From Spirochaetaceae bacterium (lineage in GTDB: Bacteria > Spirochaetota > Spirochaetia > SZUA-6 > Bin103): a DNA stretch of 64,000 nt. The notes below the pieces were generated by a model. It had not been told where the DNA came from. It saw nothing but the letters and a program-made list of their open reading frames with translations, and did no database searches. The stretch covers positions 1 through 64,000 of the forward strand of contig JAPPNY010000110.1 of assembly GCA_028818385.1 (NCBI GenBank), written 5' to 3'. Both the position numbers and the translations under genes were made by a program. Within the stretch, counting starts at the first letter, position 1; every line of letters begins with the position of its first letter. Positions 46,111 to 54,185 of this stretch are shown piece by piece.

Positions 46111-47664
46111 CTACTCCTTGTTTCCCGGCTGAAGCGTCGCGTTGATCTGCCGCTGAACCCGGCGAAACGTCTCTTCGTCGACCTCGCTCCTCAGCACCTC
46201 AAACACCGTGCGAAGAACTTTACGACATTGCCGCCCCAAGTGGGCTTGCGCCGCATCGGCATCGGTTTGCCGCACCTCCTCCACGGCGCGAACCGTCTGC
46301 TCGATCTCGGCTCGAATCCTGCTTAGCTCGTCGCTATCGTTTTCAGTTCTGCTGTTCTTCCTCTCCTGCTTTTCAAGTCTCTCCGCTTCCGCCTGCAATC
46401 CGCGGATCGTCGCTTCCTTCTCGTCATGCGAAGCAAAGCCGTCCGTCACCGATCGCTGCGCGTCTTCGATCTTCTTCTTGGCGGTGCGGACCCGTCTTTC
46501 CATCGACCTTCGTTTGGATTCTGACCGGATGTCACTTTCGATACGAGCTGTTTCCTCTCGGATTTGGGCCTTGATCCGGTCCCATTCTACTGACGGCTCG
46601 AAGTCGTCGCGCTGTGCATTCGGCACGAGCTCATGGGCAGTAACGTGGATTTCGCCGAAGCACCAGAGGCCAAGAGGACGTGTCTTGAATAGCCCGCTGA
46701 CTATCCGTCCATCCCCAATGCCAATGTTGTGCATCCGGACTCGCAAGCCGGCGAAGGAAGCGTCGGCGAGCTGACCTCGGCGTTCGTGCACCGCAAGCCA
46801 TCCCCACCAGCCATCGATCGGCCCGGTGTGCGGCAGGGAAATGACGTCGGTGACGCGAACGTTTCGCTCTTTCCGGTTGCCGTCTTTCGTCCGAAAGGTG
46901 TTCGCGAACGGACGACGAATGTCGATTAGGACGTGACCGTCAGCGTCGCATATGGAAGCGGATACCGCTTCCACGGTGCTGCTGCTGTCCGCATCCACGG
47001 CGAATGAACGGAGCTTCTCGTCGAACGACCACTTGGTCGGGTCGCACCGCACGGGCGCAACCTGGCCAAGGTACTCGGCGAGTCGGTCCTCGTTCAGCAT
47101 ATGGCTATCGGCCTGTACTCCCTCAAGCGTTACCTCGAGATAATGGACCCCGCTCTCGTCACGTTCTTCGTCGATTCGTGAGTTGTCCGTAATGGCCTGA
47201 ATGATCGTCGCCGGCTCCTGGCCGGGCTGCGTCAGTCGGTTGATTGCTGCTGCGTCGAACTCGACGGTGCACGACTTGCCGTTTCCGTCCGAGGTTCGAA
47301 AGCGCAGCGTTTTGCAGTAACTGATCCCCGCCATGCGCCCAATGCCGCGAAACCCGGCATTACGCCTGGACTCAGTGCCCGACCGGGCCTTCTCCGAGCT
47401 CCCGATGTCCAGGAGATGAACGGCCGCCGCTTCAGGGCTGAGACCTGTTCCGTCGTCCCGGATTCGCAATTGCTTCGCCGTCCGATCGATGCTGATGACG
47501 ACCGTGCCGGCATCGTGGGCGAGCACACCACCCCGACGCGCGTCGCGGATGCTGTCGTACGCGTTCTGGACGTACTCGCGTATGCAGTGCAACGGCTCGC
47601 TGTACATGCCCCGGGTGATGGTCTCCAGCAGGTGGACTCCAAGCGTCGGAATTCGCTCGCTCAT
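46111..47664 (-). CDS. GHKL/Hsp90-like ATPase, first paralogue of operon
   Basis: A 517-residue protein with N-terminal ATP-binding motifs REYVQNAYDSI (Glu 30, Asn 34, Asp 37), RIRDDGTGLS (Asp 70, Gly 72, Gly 74) and NAGFRGIGRMAG (glycine lid near 104-109). The shared block CFGEIHVTAHELVPNAQRDDFE is followed by a long charged coiled coil (about 375-460). The ATG at 47664 has a good GGTGAGGGA site and follows the HerA stop by 7 bp. An in-frame ATG at 47691 overlaps the HerA gene. This is a MORC/Hsp90-like architecture, useful for clamping or remodelling partners. Confidence 0.85.
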   Translation of the reverse strand: MSERIPTLGVHLLETITRGMYSEPLHCIREYVQNAYDSIRDARRGGVLAHDAGTVVISIDRTAKQLRIRDDGTGLSPEAAAVHLLDIGSSEKARSGTESRRNAGFRGIGRMAGISYCKTLRFRTSDGNGKSCTVEFDAAAINRLTQPGQEPATIIQAITDNSRIDEERDESGVHYLEVTLEGVQADSHMLNEDRLAEYLGQVAPVRCDPTKWSFDEKLRSFAVDADSSSTVEAVSASICDADGHVLIDIRRPFANTFRTKDGNRKERNVRVTDVISLPHTGPIDGWWGWLAVHERRGQLADASFAGLRVRMHNIGIGDGRIVSGLFKTRPLGLWCFGEIHVTAHELVPNAQRDDFEPSVEWDRIKAQIREETARIESDIRSESKRRSMERRVRTAKKKIEDAQRSVTDGFASHDEKEATIRGLQAEAERLEKQERKNSRTENDSDELSRIRAEIEQTVRAVEEVRQTDADAAQAHLGRQCRKVLRTVFEVLRSEVDEETFRRVQRQINATLQPGNKE

Positions 47665-47671
47665 CGTTCCC

Positions 47672-49360
47672 TCACCCGGGTCGGTAGGCATTCCGCGGGA
47701 AGCGCAGTTTCAGCGTCCCGGAGCTGAAGCGCGTGTGGCTCACGAGGAGCTCGCCCTTGCGGAGAAACGCCACACGCTTCGTCTGACTTCCCGGCAGGCT
47801 CTTGATCTCCTGGTCGCGGCTCGCCTCGACGGCGGTCGTGCGGCCGAATACTTGAGTGCCCGAGTTGCCAGTAACGTGACTATCGACCCCCGTACGGAAT
47901 TGCTCGGCACCGAACAGGATGATCCCTTCGGACCGACCACGCTCGCTGATCTCGCGCAGGTGGCGCGTGATCGACCGCGCCTGACCGTGTCTCGGCGCGA
48001 ACTTGTTGAGCTCGTCCGCGAACAGAATCACCGTTTCAGGACTACTCGTCGTGTCGTTTTCGTTGTCATCGAGTAAGTCGCCGCCCAGCCGCGCGCGTCG
48101 AACGAGATGAATCACGTCACCGACCACAAAACCTTGAAGATAGTCCGGGAGCTTGGCGATATCGATCACAACAACCTGTCCGGGCCGTATGTGCTTCAGC
48201 AGGGCATCGAGCGCGACTTGCCGGTGTGCCACGGCCTTGACTCCCTTCTCGGTAAAAACGGGATTTCTGGTGCGCTGACTGAACAGACGCGAGAAGCGTC
48301 GCCACGACGCGACCGCGATAGGCTTGTGCGGCGTGTTAGCAGACCATTCGCGTATACTGTCCCGGAAACCGTTCCACGTCGAGTTCCTGTCAATGTTGTC
48401 CATACAGTACTCGGCGCAGCTTACGAACGTCTGATTCGGGTCGTCGATGTCCTCCACCAGAAGGCCCAAGCGCTCCAGCGCGTGTTCCACGTCGTAGAAG
48501 TACCGGTATCCCCTTCCCGCCGCGACATTGGCGTCCACCGTGTCGGGATCGAGGTTCGTCTGGGCGCGGGCACCGGTCGAGCAGTAAGGGTAGAAGTAGG
48601 TCACGTCATCGAGGGGAGCCGCCGAGAGCCCGCACTTCTCCCAATTCGCCTTGGTGCCGGCGTCCAGATCCGGCGCCGCTTCGTGCAATCGGAGAAGATC
48701 CGAGCCCTTGACGTTCAGGATCACGAACGCGGCGCGGCGGTCTCCGTCCGGCTCCTGCCGCTGCATCTGCTGAATCGCAGTCATCAGGAACATCGCATAC
48801 GAAGTCTTGGTGGCAAGCCCGGAGATGCCCGAGATGTTCAGGTGCGCTCCTTCCGGGCCGATGAGGTAGTCGGCGTCCATGTCCACCTGAATCGTCATGG
48901 GCGCATGGTCTGGACCGGACATCGTGACGTATCCGGCGGGAATCCGTCGGTGGTAGTCGTCCGTGCCAAGCGCCTTGCGCACCCCGGTCTCGTCCGGCCA
49001 GTGGACGCGCGCGCCGTGCGGCACCGGCATCTCGATGTCGCGCGTATTGAATAGCACCGTGGCATCCGCGTAGGTGGTGACCACGCGAGACACGCGCGCC
49101 GGGATTCCGGAGTCTCCGAAGTCGGCCGAGATGAAGCTGCTCAGCGCGCTTGGCTCATCCGAGACCTGCTGGATCTCGTCTATGATCGCGTAGAAGGAGC
49201 CGATGTCCCGGTGCATGTCCTCCGGGGCGGAGAGGCGCACGAAGTCGAACGGCTTTAGGTCCACCTCGGGCGCAAGCCAGAAGCGGACTTGACCAGTGGT
49301 CGTCGGGTTATGTTCGGTGGCCACCACTCGGCCTATGGGCATTTCGCGGTCATCACTCAT
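47672..49360 (-). CDS. HerA-like DNA translocase ATPase (DUF87 type)
   Basis: A 562-residue ATPase. The N-terminal ~100 residues resemble the HAS barrel of HerA (IGRVVATEHNPTTTGQVRFWL). The Walker A region is HLNISGISGLATKTSYAM with Lys 185-Thr 186; the normal glycine before Lys is Thr, an unusual P-loop. Walker B is VILFADELNKFAPR (Asp 449, Glu 450), and the downstream FGAEQFRTGVDSHVTGN resembles the HerA sensor/Arg-finger region. HerA hexamers pump DNA to a nuclease such as NurA; the adjacent gene codes for a NurA-like protein. It begins 36 bp after that gene. Confidence 0.82.
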   Translation of the reverse strand: MSDDREMPIGRVVATEHNPTTTGQVRFWLAPEVDLKPFDFVRLSAPEDMHRDIGSFYAIIDEIQQVSDEPSALSSFISADFGDSGIPARVSRVVTTYADATVLFNTRDIEMPVPHGARVHWPDETGVRKALGTDDYHRRIPAGYVTMSGPDHAPMTIQVDMDADYLIGPEGAHLNISGISGLATKTSYAMFLMTAIQQMQRQEPDGDRRAAFVILNVKGSDLLRLHEAAPDLDAGTKANWEKCGLSAAPLDDVTYFYPYCSTGARAQTNLDPDTVDANVAAGRGYRYFYDVEHALERLGLLVEDIDDPNQTFVSCAEYCMDNIDRNSTWNGFRDSIREWSANTPHKPIAVASWRRFSRLFSQRTRNPVFTEKGVKAVAHRQVALDALLKHIRPGQVVVIDIAKLPDYLQGFVVGDVIHLVRRARLGGDLLDDNENDTTSSPETVILFADELNKFAPRHGQARSITRHLREISERGRSEGIILFGAEQFRTGVDSHVTGNSGTQVFGRTTAVEASRDQEIKSLPGSQTKRVAFLRKGELLVSHTRFSSGTLKLRFPRNAYRPG

Positions 49361-49396
49361 GTTTCCGTGTTCCCTCTTGGTCTCTCGGTGATCGGT

Positions 49397-50476
49397 TCAG
49401 AGCATGGACATCATGGTCCGGTCGCTTTTGAAACGAGTTCTGATATACCGTTCGGTGACATGAATGGGATACAGGTGACTCGCCCATCGTGAGTCGTTCC
49501 ACGGCGTCGTAGGGTGGCGCAGGCTGAGCACGTTCTCCGAGATGACGTTGCAGCGGTTCGCGTCGAGTGCCGGTTCCGTTCCGGTGGGGTTGTCGGGAAA
49601 GATCTCGATCTTCACTACGCCATCGGTAACGCCCAGTCCAGAGATCGGTTTCGGTGAATGGAGGCGCAGGTACCATGCGCCGATGCTCAGATTGCGGTGC
49701 TCTATCTTCCGAGCCGCCGTCCGGTGCCGATGCTTGAGATGGGCGACTATGGTTCCAATTTCCCTTGCATTGGAGCCAGTTCCAACTCGCTGGTGCACGT
49801 CGAACGACTTGGCCACGCCGACGACGTTGCGGAACGCTTCCCGTTGCCGGTCGAGATTCTCGTAGAACTGGAGGGAGCCGTCAATCATGAGCAGTGAGTC
49901 GCGCGTGACCTTTCCCGACTCCGAGAACTGAGTGATGAGATGGATCTCCATTTCATGCATTCTCGCCAAGCTTCGCTCCCGCGCGCTGTCGATCGGATCG
50001 GTGTCGCTCTTGATCGGGTATACGTCCAACTCAAGATCGAACCGAAAACGTGAGCCATACGCCGCGCGGGCAACCTCCTGTCGCGCGGTCTTTGTGTCTT
50101 CGTCAGAGAACGTGTCGGGCAAGAACAGGATGTTCTGGTCACTATACCGCTCGATGGCGATCTTCGTGCTATCCAGCCGGGTGGCGGCCACGCCGATCTG
50201 AGCGATGAAGATCGGCAGGTAGCGCCGTTTCGTGTCCACCACGTGTCCGGCACCGGTTGTCTTCATCGACGCATCAAGGAAATACCGGAACAGGCAACCT
50301 CTTTCCGGTCGGAGGTCATGGACCTCTATCTGCTCGTTCGGCGGTCTGGGGGCCTCGAAAGGCCGGTACGCCGGTCGTCGATCGTCCTCCGTGTCGAACA
50401 CGAGCGGTGCGTCCGATTCGCTCGGACCGATGCACTGAAACCCGCTGTCCCTGAGACGTTGAATGATTCCGGCCAT
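49397..50476 (-). CDS. NurA-like nuclease candidate
   Basis: A 359-residue protein with two acidic strands at spacing reminiscent of NurA: FRYFLDASMKT (Asp 68) and LLMIDGSLQFYE (Asp 199 in the IDGS motif), then further acidic residues. NurA is the nuclease partner of HerA in end resection. The similarity is motif-level only. The ATG at 50476 overlaps the TGA of the 53-residue frame upstream (TGATG). The adjoining HerA-like gene is the best support for the assignment. Confidence 0.6.
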   Translation of the reverse strand: MAGIIQRLRDSGFQCIGPSESDAPLVFDTEDDRRPAYRPFEAPRPPNEQIEVHDLRPERGCLFRYFLDASMKTTGAGHVVDTKRRYLPIFIAQIGVAATRLDSTKIAIERYSDQNILFLPDTFSDEDTKTARQEVARAAYGSRFRFDLELDVYPIKSDTDPIDSARERSLARMHEMEIHLITQFSESGKVTRDSLLMIDGSLQFYENLDRQREAFRNVVGVAKSFDVHQRVGTGSNAREIGTIVAHLKHRHRTAARKIEHRNLSIGAWYLRLHSPKPISGLGVTDGVVKIEIFPDNPTGTEPALDANRCNVISENVLSLRHPTTPWNDSRWASHLYPIHVTERYIRTRFKSDRTMMSML

Positions 50477-50637
50477 CAGATCAGAGCGTCCGGCCCACCG
50501 ACGGACGCAGCATAGTGGTTGTTCGCCGAACTGTCTATGCGATCCGCATCCGAGCAGCGACTCAAGTGGATCCGACAGTCGTCACACCGCAACGTAAGGG
50601 TCACTTCAGCCTGCCGCAGTTCGCTCTGCTCAAGCAC
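50476..50637 (-). CDS. 53-residue leader-like ORF with HicB-like N-terminus
   Basis: A GTG-started frame of 53 codons encoding VLEQSELRQAEVTLTLRC and a new, Cys/Ser/Asp-containing tail. Its first 18 residues match the HicB-like protein at 38303-38647, and its stop overlaps the NurA-like start (TGATG). It could be a leader peptide coupling translation of the operon or simply a chance product of the repeat. No similarity beyond the repeat was recognised. It was found by reading the minus strand between the repeat and the nuclease gene. Confidence 0.4.
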   Translation of the reverse strand: MLEQSELRQAEVTLTLRCDDCRIHLSRCSDADRIDSSANNHYAASVGGPDALI

Positions 50638-50645
50638 AACATGAG
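50588..50645. repeat. 58-bp direct repeat, copy 2
   Basis: A near-copy of 38598-38655 in the same orientation, carrying the GTG CTT GAG start and next ~18 codons of the HicB-like frame. It sits 16 bp from the target duplication of the insertion sequence and just upstream of the NurA-like gene. As one of a pair flanking ~12 kb, it may mark an insertion boundary. Confidence 0.7.
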
Positions 50646-50660
50646 ATACCGACACTGTAC

Positions 50661-50668
50661 CACGTTAG
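50661..50668. repeat. Target-site duplication (left), matching 52381-52388
   Basis: CACGTTAG occurs immediately outside both ends of the insertion sequence, at 50661-50668 and 52381-52388. An exact 8-bp direct repeat abutting the inverted terminal repeats is a classic mark of transposition. Confidence 0.9.
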
Positions 50669-52380
50669 TTCCTGTCCGGGAATTGCCGCTTTGGAAGTAT
50701 GATGGCCGCGGAGGGTCCTTGGCGGCACGTACAAAGCGGTAGACAGGTCAGGAATCGGTCGGAGACAGCTCGGAAATGACAGGGCATGAGACGCTATTCA
50801 TGGTTCATTCACATGAGCGAAAACATACGCTCTTCTCAGCGATATATGCATTCCTATCCGGCAGTTCGTCCGCCGGCCGGTGAATTGTGTGACGAAAACC
50901 GCCGGTGGCTGCTGCTCAGGTAGGCAGCAGCCGCGCCAGCCGTATCAGATTGTGCGCGAAAACCGCCGCGTGCACGTACGCTTGAAAGCGTTCCCGCCCA
51001 TGCCAGTTGCAGCGGTCCAGTCCAAAACACCGCTTCAGGTATGAGATGCCCGCCTCCGCACCAGCCCGAAAGCGCTTGAGTTGACCGTATATCCACGACG
51101 ACGGCGTCATGTCGGCCGGCTCCAGACCACTCTTCTTGTGGAACACCACGTGCTCCACCCCCAACGCCTTGGCGTCGCTCAGATTCTGCTTCGAGGCATA
51201 GCCTCCATCGAACGCTGCGCGCTGCGGCGGTTCGCCGAACGCTTGCACATGCCGCTGCAACATCGGCAGGCAGCGCGTGCTATCGGCAGGGTTGCCTGCT
51301 TCGACCACCACATCCAGCACCAGCCCGCTACGCCCCGTGCTCAGGTTGATCTTGTGCCCGTACTGCGTGGCGCGCCCGCCCTTGACGATGATGTCGGTGT
51401 GCGGCTCGAACAGGCTCACCACCTTCTCGGCGGCCGGCACCTTCTGGCCGTCGAACACTCGCCGCCTGGTCTGGTCCACCACGCGCTCGATCAACCCCAC
51501 ATAGGCGTCCACCTCCGCACACCAATTCTTGGCCCACGGATCAGTTACGGTACTCACGCGAGCCCGTGCCGCCGCCGCGTAGCCCAGCGACAGCGCCACC
51601 AAGTCCAGCAGCCGCCGATAGCCGCGCCGTCTCCGCTTCGGATCGCGCGCCGAGCCGATCTGCCGCTCACGCCGCTTGGCGGCACGGCAGTGGTCGCTGA
51701 ACTGAAGCTCCGGCAGCAGCTCCTGCGCTTGGCACAGCAGCCGTGTCAGCACCCGCACCCCGTCGTACAGCAGGCGGCTGTCCGACGGTGCCAGGATGTC
51801 GGTGGCGGTCGTCGTGGAGTCGATGCGCACCTGCGTCCCGGCTTCGATGCCCCGCTCCTTGGCCTCCTGCAACAGCACGGCGTCCAGCCGTTCCCAGGTC
51901 TTGGCGTCAATCATGCTGATGGCGCTCTGCAGCGACGACTTCTTCGGCACCCGCCACGGATCGACCCGCGCAAAGCGCTGCGTGCTGCGCGAATCGCGCA
52001 GCGCGAACTCCAACTCCCGGTACGAGAAGTCCATCAGCCGCGCGATCACCGCGCAGCGCAGGATAGTCTCGCAGGTCAGCCCGATACGACCACACGTGGC
52101 CGAGCCGCCGACGCAGCGGCCGACCATATCGAGCAGTTCGGGATGTTGATCGAGCAACAGGGACGCCAGTTCCAGCTCGTCGGCGACGGTATGGTCAATC
52201 TGCGGCGCCTGGAATACACTTGGTTGTTCGGTGCGTGTCATGCGCATCGGGCTCTCCGGGGTGTTTCGGTTGTTTCGTGGTTTTGGTCACCAGCGATGAT
52301 AACCGAAACACCCTCTTTTCAACCCCACCAAATCCCTCAATTCACGCCGAATCAACAATTTGCGAGTTTACGGACAGGAA
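50669..52380. mobile_element. Insertion sequence (ISNCY-type), 1,712 bp
   Basis: The element is bounded by terminal inverted repeats: the left end begins TTCCTGTCCGGGAATT and the right end, read inward, TTCCTGTCCGTAAACT, with a perfect 10-bp match and 14 of 19 overall. Both ends are flanked by the duplicated target CACGTTAG. It carries one transposase gene on the minus strand. The ~247 bp from the left end to the transposase stop and ~133 bp at the right contain no other gene. Intact ends and target repeats suggest recent movement. Confidence 0.92.
50916..52247 (-). CDS. ISNCY-family transposase
   Basis: A 443-residue transposase with a DDE pattern: Asp in VRIDSTTTATDI, Asp in RAAFDGGYASKQ and Glu in RAGAEAGISYLKRCFG. 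The stretch RRRVFDGQKVPAAEKVVSLFEPHTDII matches the ISNCY family (RRVLQGETIPHEEKVFSIFEEHTEWI-type in relatives, from memory). An N-terminal HTH-like region (LTCETILRCAVIARLMDFSYRELEFAL) fits DNA binding. The frame is complete. The ATG at 52247 is followed by another at 52241, and either could serve. Confidence 0.92.
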   Translation of the reverse strand: MRMTRTEQPSVFQAPQIDHTVADELELASLLLDQHPELLDMVGRCVGGSATCGRIGLTCETILRCAVIARLMDFSYRELEFALRDSRSTQRFARVDPWRVPKKSSLQSAISMIDAKTWERLDAVLLQEAKERGIEAGTQVRIDSTTTATDILAPSDSRLLYDGVRVLTRLLCQAQELLPELQFSDHCRAAKRRERQIGSARDPKRRRRGYRRLLDLVALSLGYAAAARARVSTVTDPWAKNWCAEVDAYVGLIERVVDQTRRRVFDGQKVPAAEKVVSLFEPHTDIIVKGGRATQYGHKINLSTGRSGLVLDVVVEAGNPADSTRCLPMLQRHVQAFGEPPQRAAFDGGYASKQNLSDAKALGVEHVVFHKKSGLEPADMTPSSWIYGQLKRFRAGAEAGISYLKRCFGLDRCNWHGRERFQAYVHAAVFAHNLIRLARLLPT

Positions 52381-52388
52381 CACGTTAG

Positions 52389-52721
52389 CCGCAGACGTGC
52401 CACCTACGCCCGATCACCAACGATGCGTATACGCCTCGACCATGGCCTTGCGCGCGACGCCCCTCGATCCGTCGCATGGCGGGCTCATGGTCACTCCTCC
52501 ATGCGATCGAGCAGCTTGGCCAGTTCCGCGAGCTGTGGCGGCCTCAACCTCGATCTTGGGACCCTACACATCACGAAATTCATCCATCCCATTCCTCCCT
52601 TCGACCCCTCGCTGTCCCAAATGCCGCGCCCCTCGTGCCCGGCGCCAGCCAGTATCGCCCCGCACCGCTTCTCGCCACCGAACGAACTCCACCCGGATTC
52701 TCGCAGAAATCACAGTTCGCT
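52389..52721. other. Non-coding/remnant stretch right of the insertion sequence
   Basis: About 330 bp with no credible gene. Bases 52476-52501 repeat exactly 26 bp of the region around the Ldh start (55373-55398), including GGAGGAGTGACCATG and the first codons MSPP read on the minus strand. Directly upstream on that strand a short frame ends ...AELAKLLDRMEE before a TGA. The stretch looks like debris from rearrangements involving the Ldh locus. Confidence 0.5.
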
Positions 52722-53459
52722 TCATTGTCGCGCAATGCCCGATACGGTAAGCGATTGCGGACACCGCCTCCGATTCCTCCACATTCTGCCGATGATCTGC
52801 CCAACCCAACTGCACCCAGCCGCCATCATCACGATCCCCGTGCTACTATAAGTATAGTGCCCCATCGTCCATATCATAGAACCTAACGCGAACACTCCCA
52901 CTGAGCCGGCGATTTTCCACCTTATTTTCCGCATATTGAACCGCCCAGGCGCAATTTTCCCTGCGTCTATGAATCCGCTTTTGTTCTCGATTATTGTTCC
53001 TTCGATACACGGATCTATCTCCTGACTGTCGTGCAGTACTTCGATACTCATCCCGTCGTCTGGATCAAGGTATCGAAATTCTAGCGCCAGCGTGTGCGCG
53101 TTCTTCACCTTAATATCAGACCTGTTAGACTTCGTACTTGCCTTCAAAATACGGTACCTAAATATCCGGTCACCTTCCCTGAAAGCCACTGTAATTGGAT
53201 CAACTACGTCCTCTTTCTTTAGCGCCCTACAGCCGCTATTCCACAACACAATAGTAGTAACTACGAGCTGTGATGCGACGTCTCCTCCCACGAGTATTCT
53301 CACGTCTTCGGGAAGCGCTCCCCCTATTATGCTAACAGACGATTTCTGATAACATATTCGGTATGTCTTGTGCCGATTGATCCACGCTGCGACTATACCG
53401 CCTATTCCCACCGATAGTCCAAGCAATGCTAGCCAATTAGACTTCACAAAAGCTATCAT
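52722..53459 (-). CDS. Hypothetical membrane protein
   Basis: A 245-residue protein in AT-richer DNA. A single N-terminal membrane helix (WLALLGLSVGIGGIVAAWI) precedes a ~150-residue beta-rich soluble domain (e.g. VVTTIVLWNSGCRALKKEDV, and EFRYLDPDDG). Two C-terminal hydrophobic helices (SVGVFALGSMIWTM, GIVMMAAGCSWVG) follow. No known family was recognised. Base composition differs from the rest of the window, suggesting recent transfer. Confidence 0.65.
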   Translation of the reverse strand: MIAFVKSNWLALLGLSVGIGGIVAAWINRHKTYRICYQKSSVSIIGGALPEDVRILVGGDVASQLVVTTIVLWNSGCRALKKEDVVDPITVAFREGDRIFRYRILKASTKSNRSDIKVKNAHTLALEFRYLDPDDGMSIEVLHDSQEIDPCIEGTIIENKSGFIDAGKIAPGRFNMRKIRWKIAGSVGVFALGSMIWTMGHYTYSSTGIVMMAAGCSWVGQIIGRMWRNRRRCPQSLTVSGIARQ

Positions 53460-53513
53460 CTGAACCAGTCCATCGCAGATATCAATCCAGGTATATACAG
53501 ACTCTGCTCACAC

Positions 53514-54185
53514 TCATGTGTTTACGCATGGCAGCACCTCCGGATCCACCTCGACTGTGAATTCCACATCCACACGGGCGCTACCGTCGTCACTGGGCGA
53601 GAATACCGCACCTCGAAAATTCGCGTTCAGCCTTTCGGCAAGGTCTTTGCAGCTACACGAACCACAGTTACTTGGCAGGGGCACGTCTATTTCGGTCGCG
53701 AAGTGGTCCACCAATAGATCATCGATGAAGTCAGGCAAGCCCTCGATGTTGGTCACCTCGCCAACTAGGCGGAGTTCGTCGAGCCTTGCCGGAGGTATCG
53801 TGAGCTCCCACTCCACCCACTTAGTATCCTGAAATACTCTTGTTTTGAGCTCGTCAAAGAGTAGGTTAACCCTCGCCCACTGGTCATATGTAACCCTGGA
53901 TCTGAGGCCAAGAGACTCTCCACCGTGTCTTATGACAGTGCTGCCTCGCCAATAGACACGCCGTGACCAATGCTCGCTCTCTAGGTCACCTTGAGCAGTT
54001 AGGTACTCGTCTATCTGCCGGGGCAATGATGGCAGTAGTACAGACGAATATATCAAAAGTCCGGGCCGCACATCCCACGAGTTGAACGACCCTACGCTGT
54101 CGGTGCGGAATGTAATCTCCTGAGACGAAGCCGCAGCAGTTGACGCCAAGATCGATAGCAGGACAATTGTAATGCGCATTATCAC
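53514..54185 (-). CDS. Hypothetical secreted protein
   Basis: A 223-residue protein with a signal peptide (MRITIVLLSILASTAAASSQ, from the Met at residue 3; cleavage after ...AAAS). The mature part includes VGSFNSWDVRPGLLIYSSV and a small Cys cluster CGSCSCKD that could form disulfides or bind metal. It ends VDPEVLPCVNT. No family recognised. It lies 54 bp upstream of the membrane-protein gene on the same strand in the same AT-rich segment, so the two may act together at the envelope. Confidence 0.65.
   Translation of the reverse strand: MIMRITIVLLSILASTAAASSQEITFRTDSVGSFNSWDVRPGLLIYSSVLLPSLPRQIDEYLTAQGDLESEHWSRRVYWRGSTVIRHGGESLGLRSRVTYDQWARVNLLFDELKTRVFQDTKWVEWELTIPPARLDELRLVGEVTNIEGLPDFIDDLLVDHFATEIDVPLPSNCGSCSCKDLAERLNANFRGAVFSPSDDGSARVDVEFTVEVDPEVLPCVNT

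Noticed and set aside
52220..52886. Overlapping plus-strand open frames right of the insertion sequence
   Set aside because: They cross the insertion boundary, have no ribosome sites, and show Pro/Ser/Arg-rich composition without domains.
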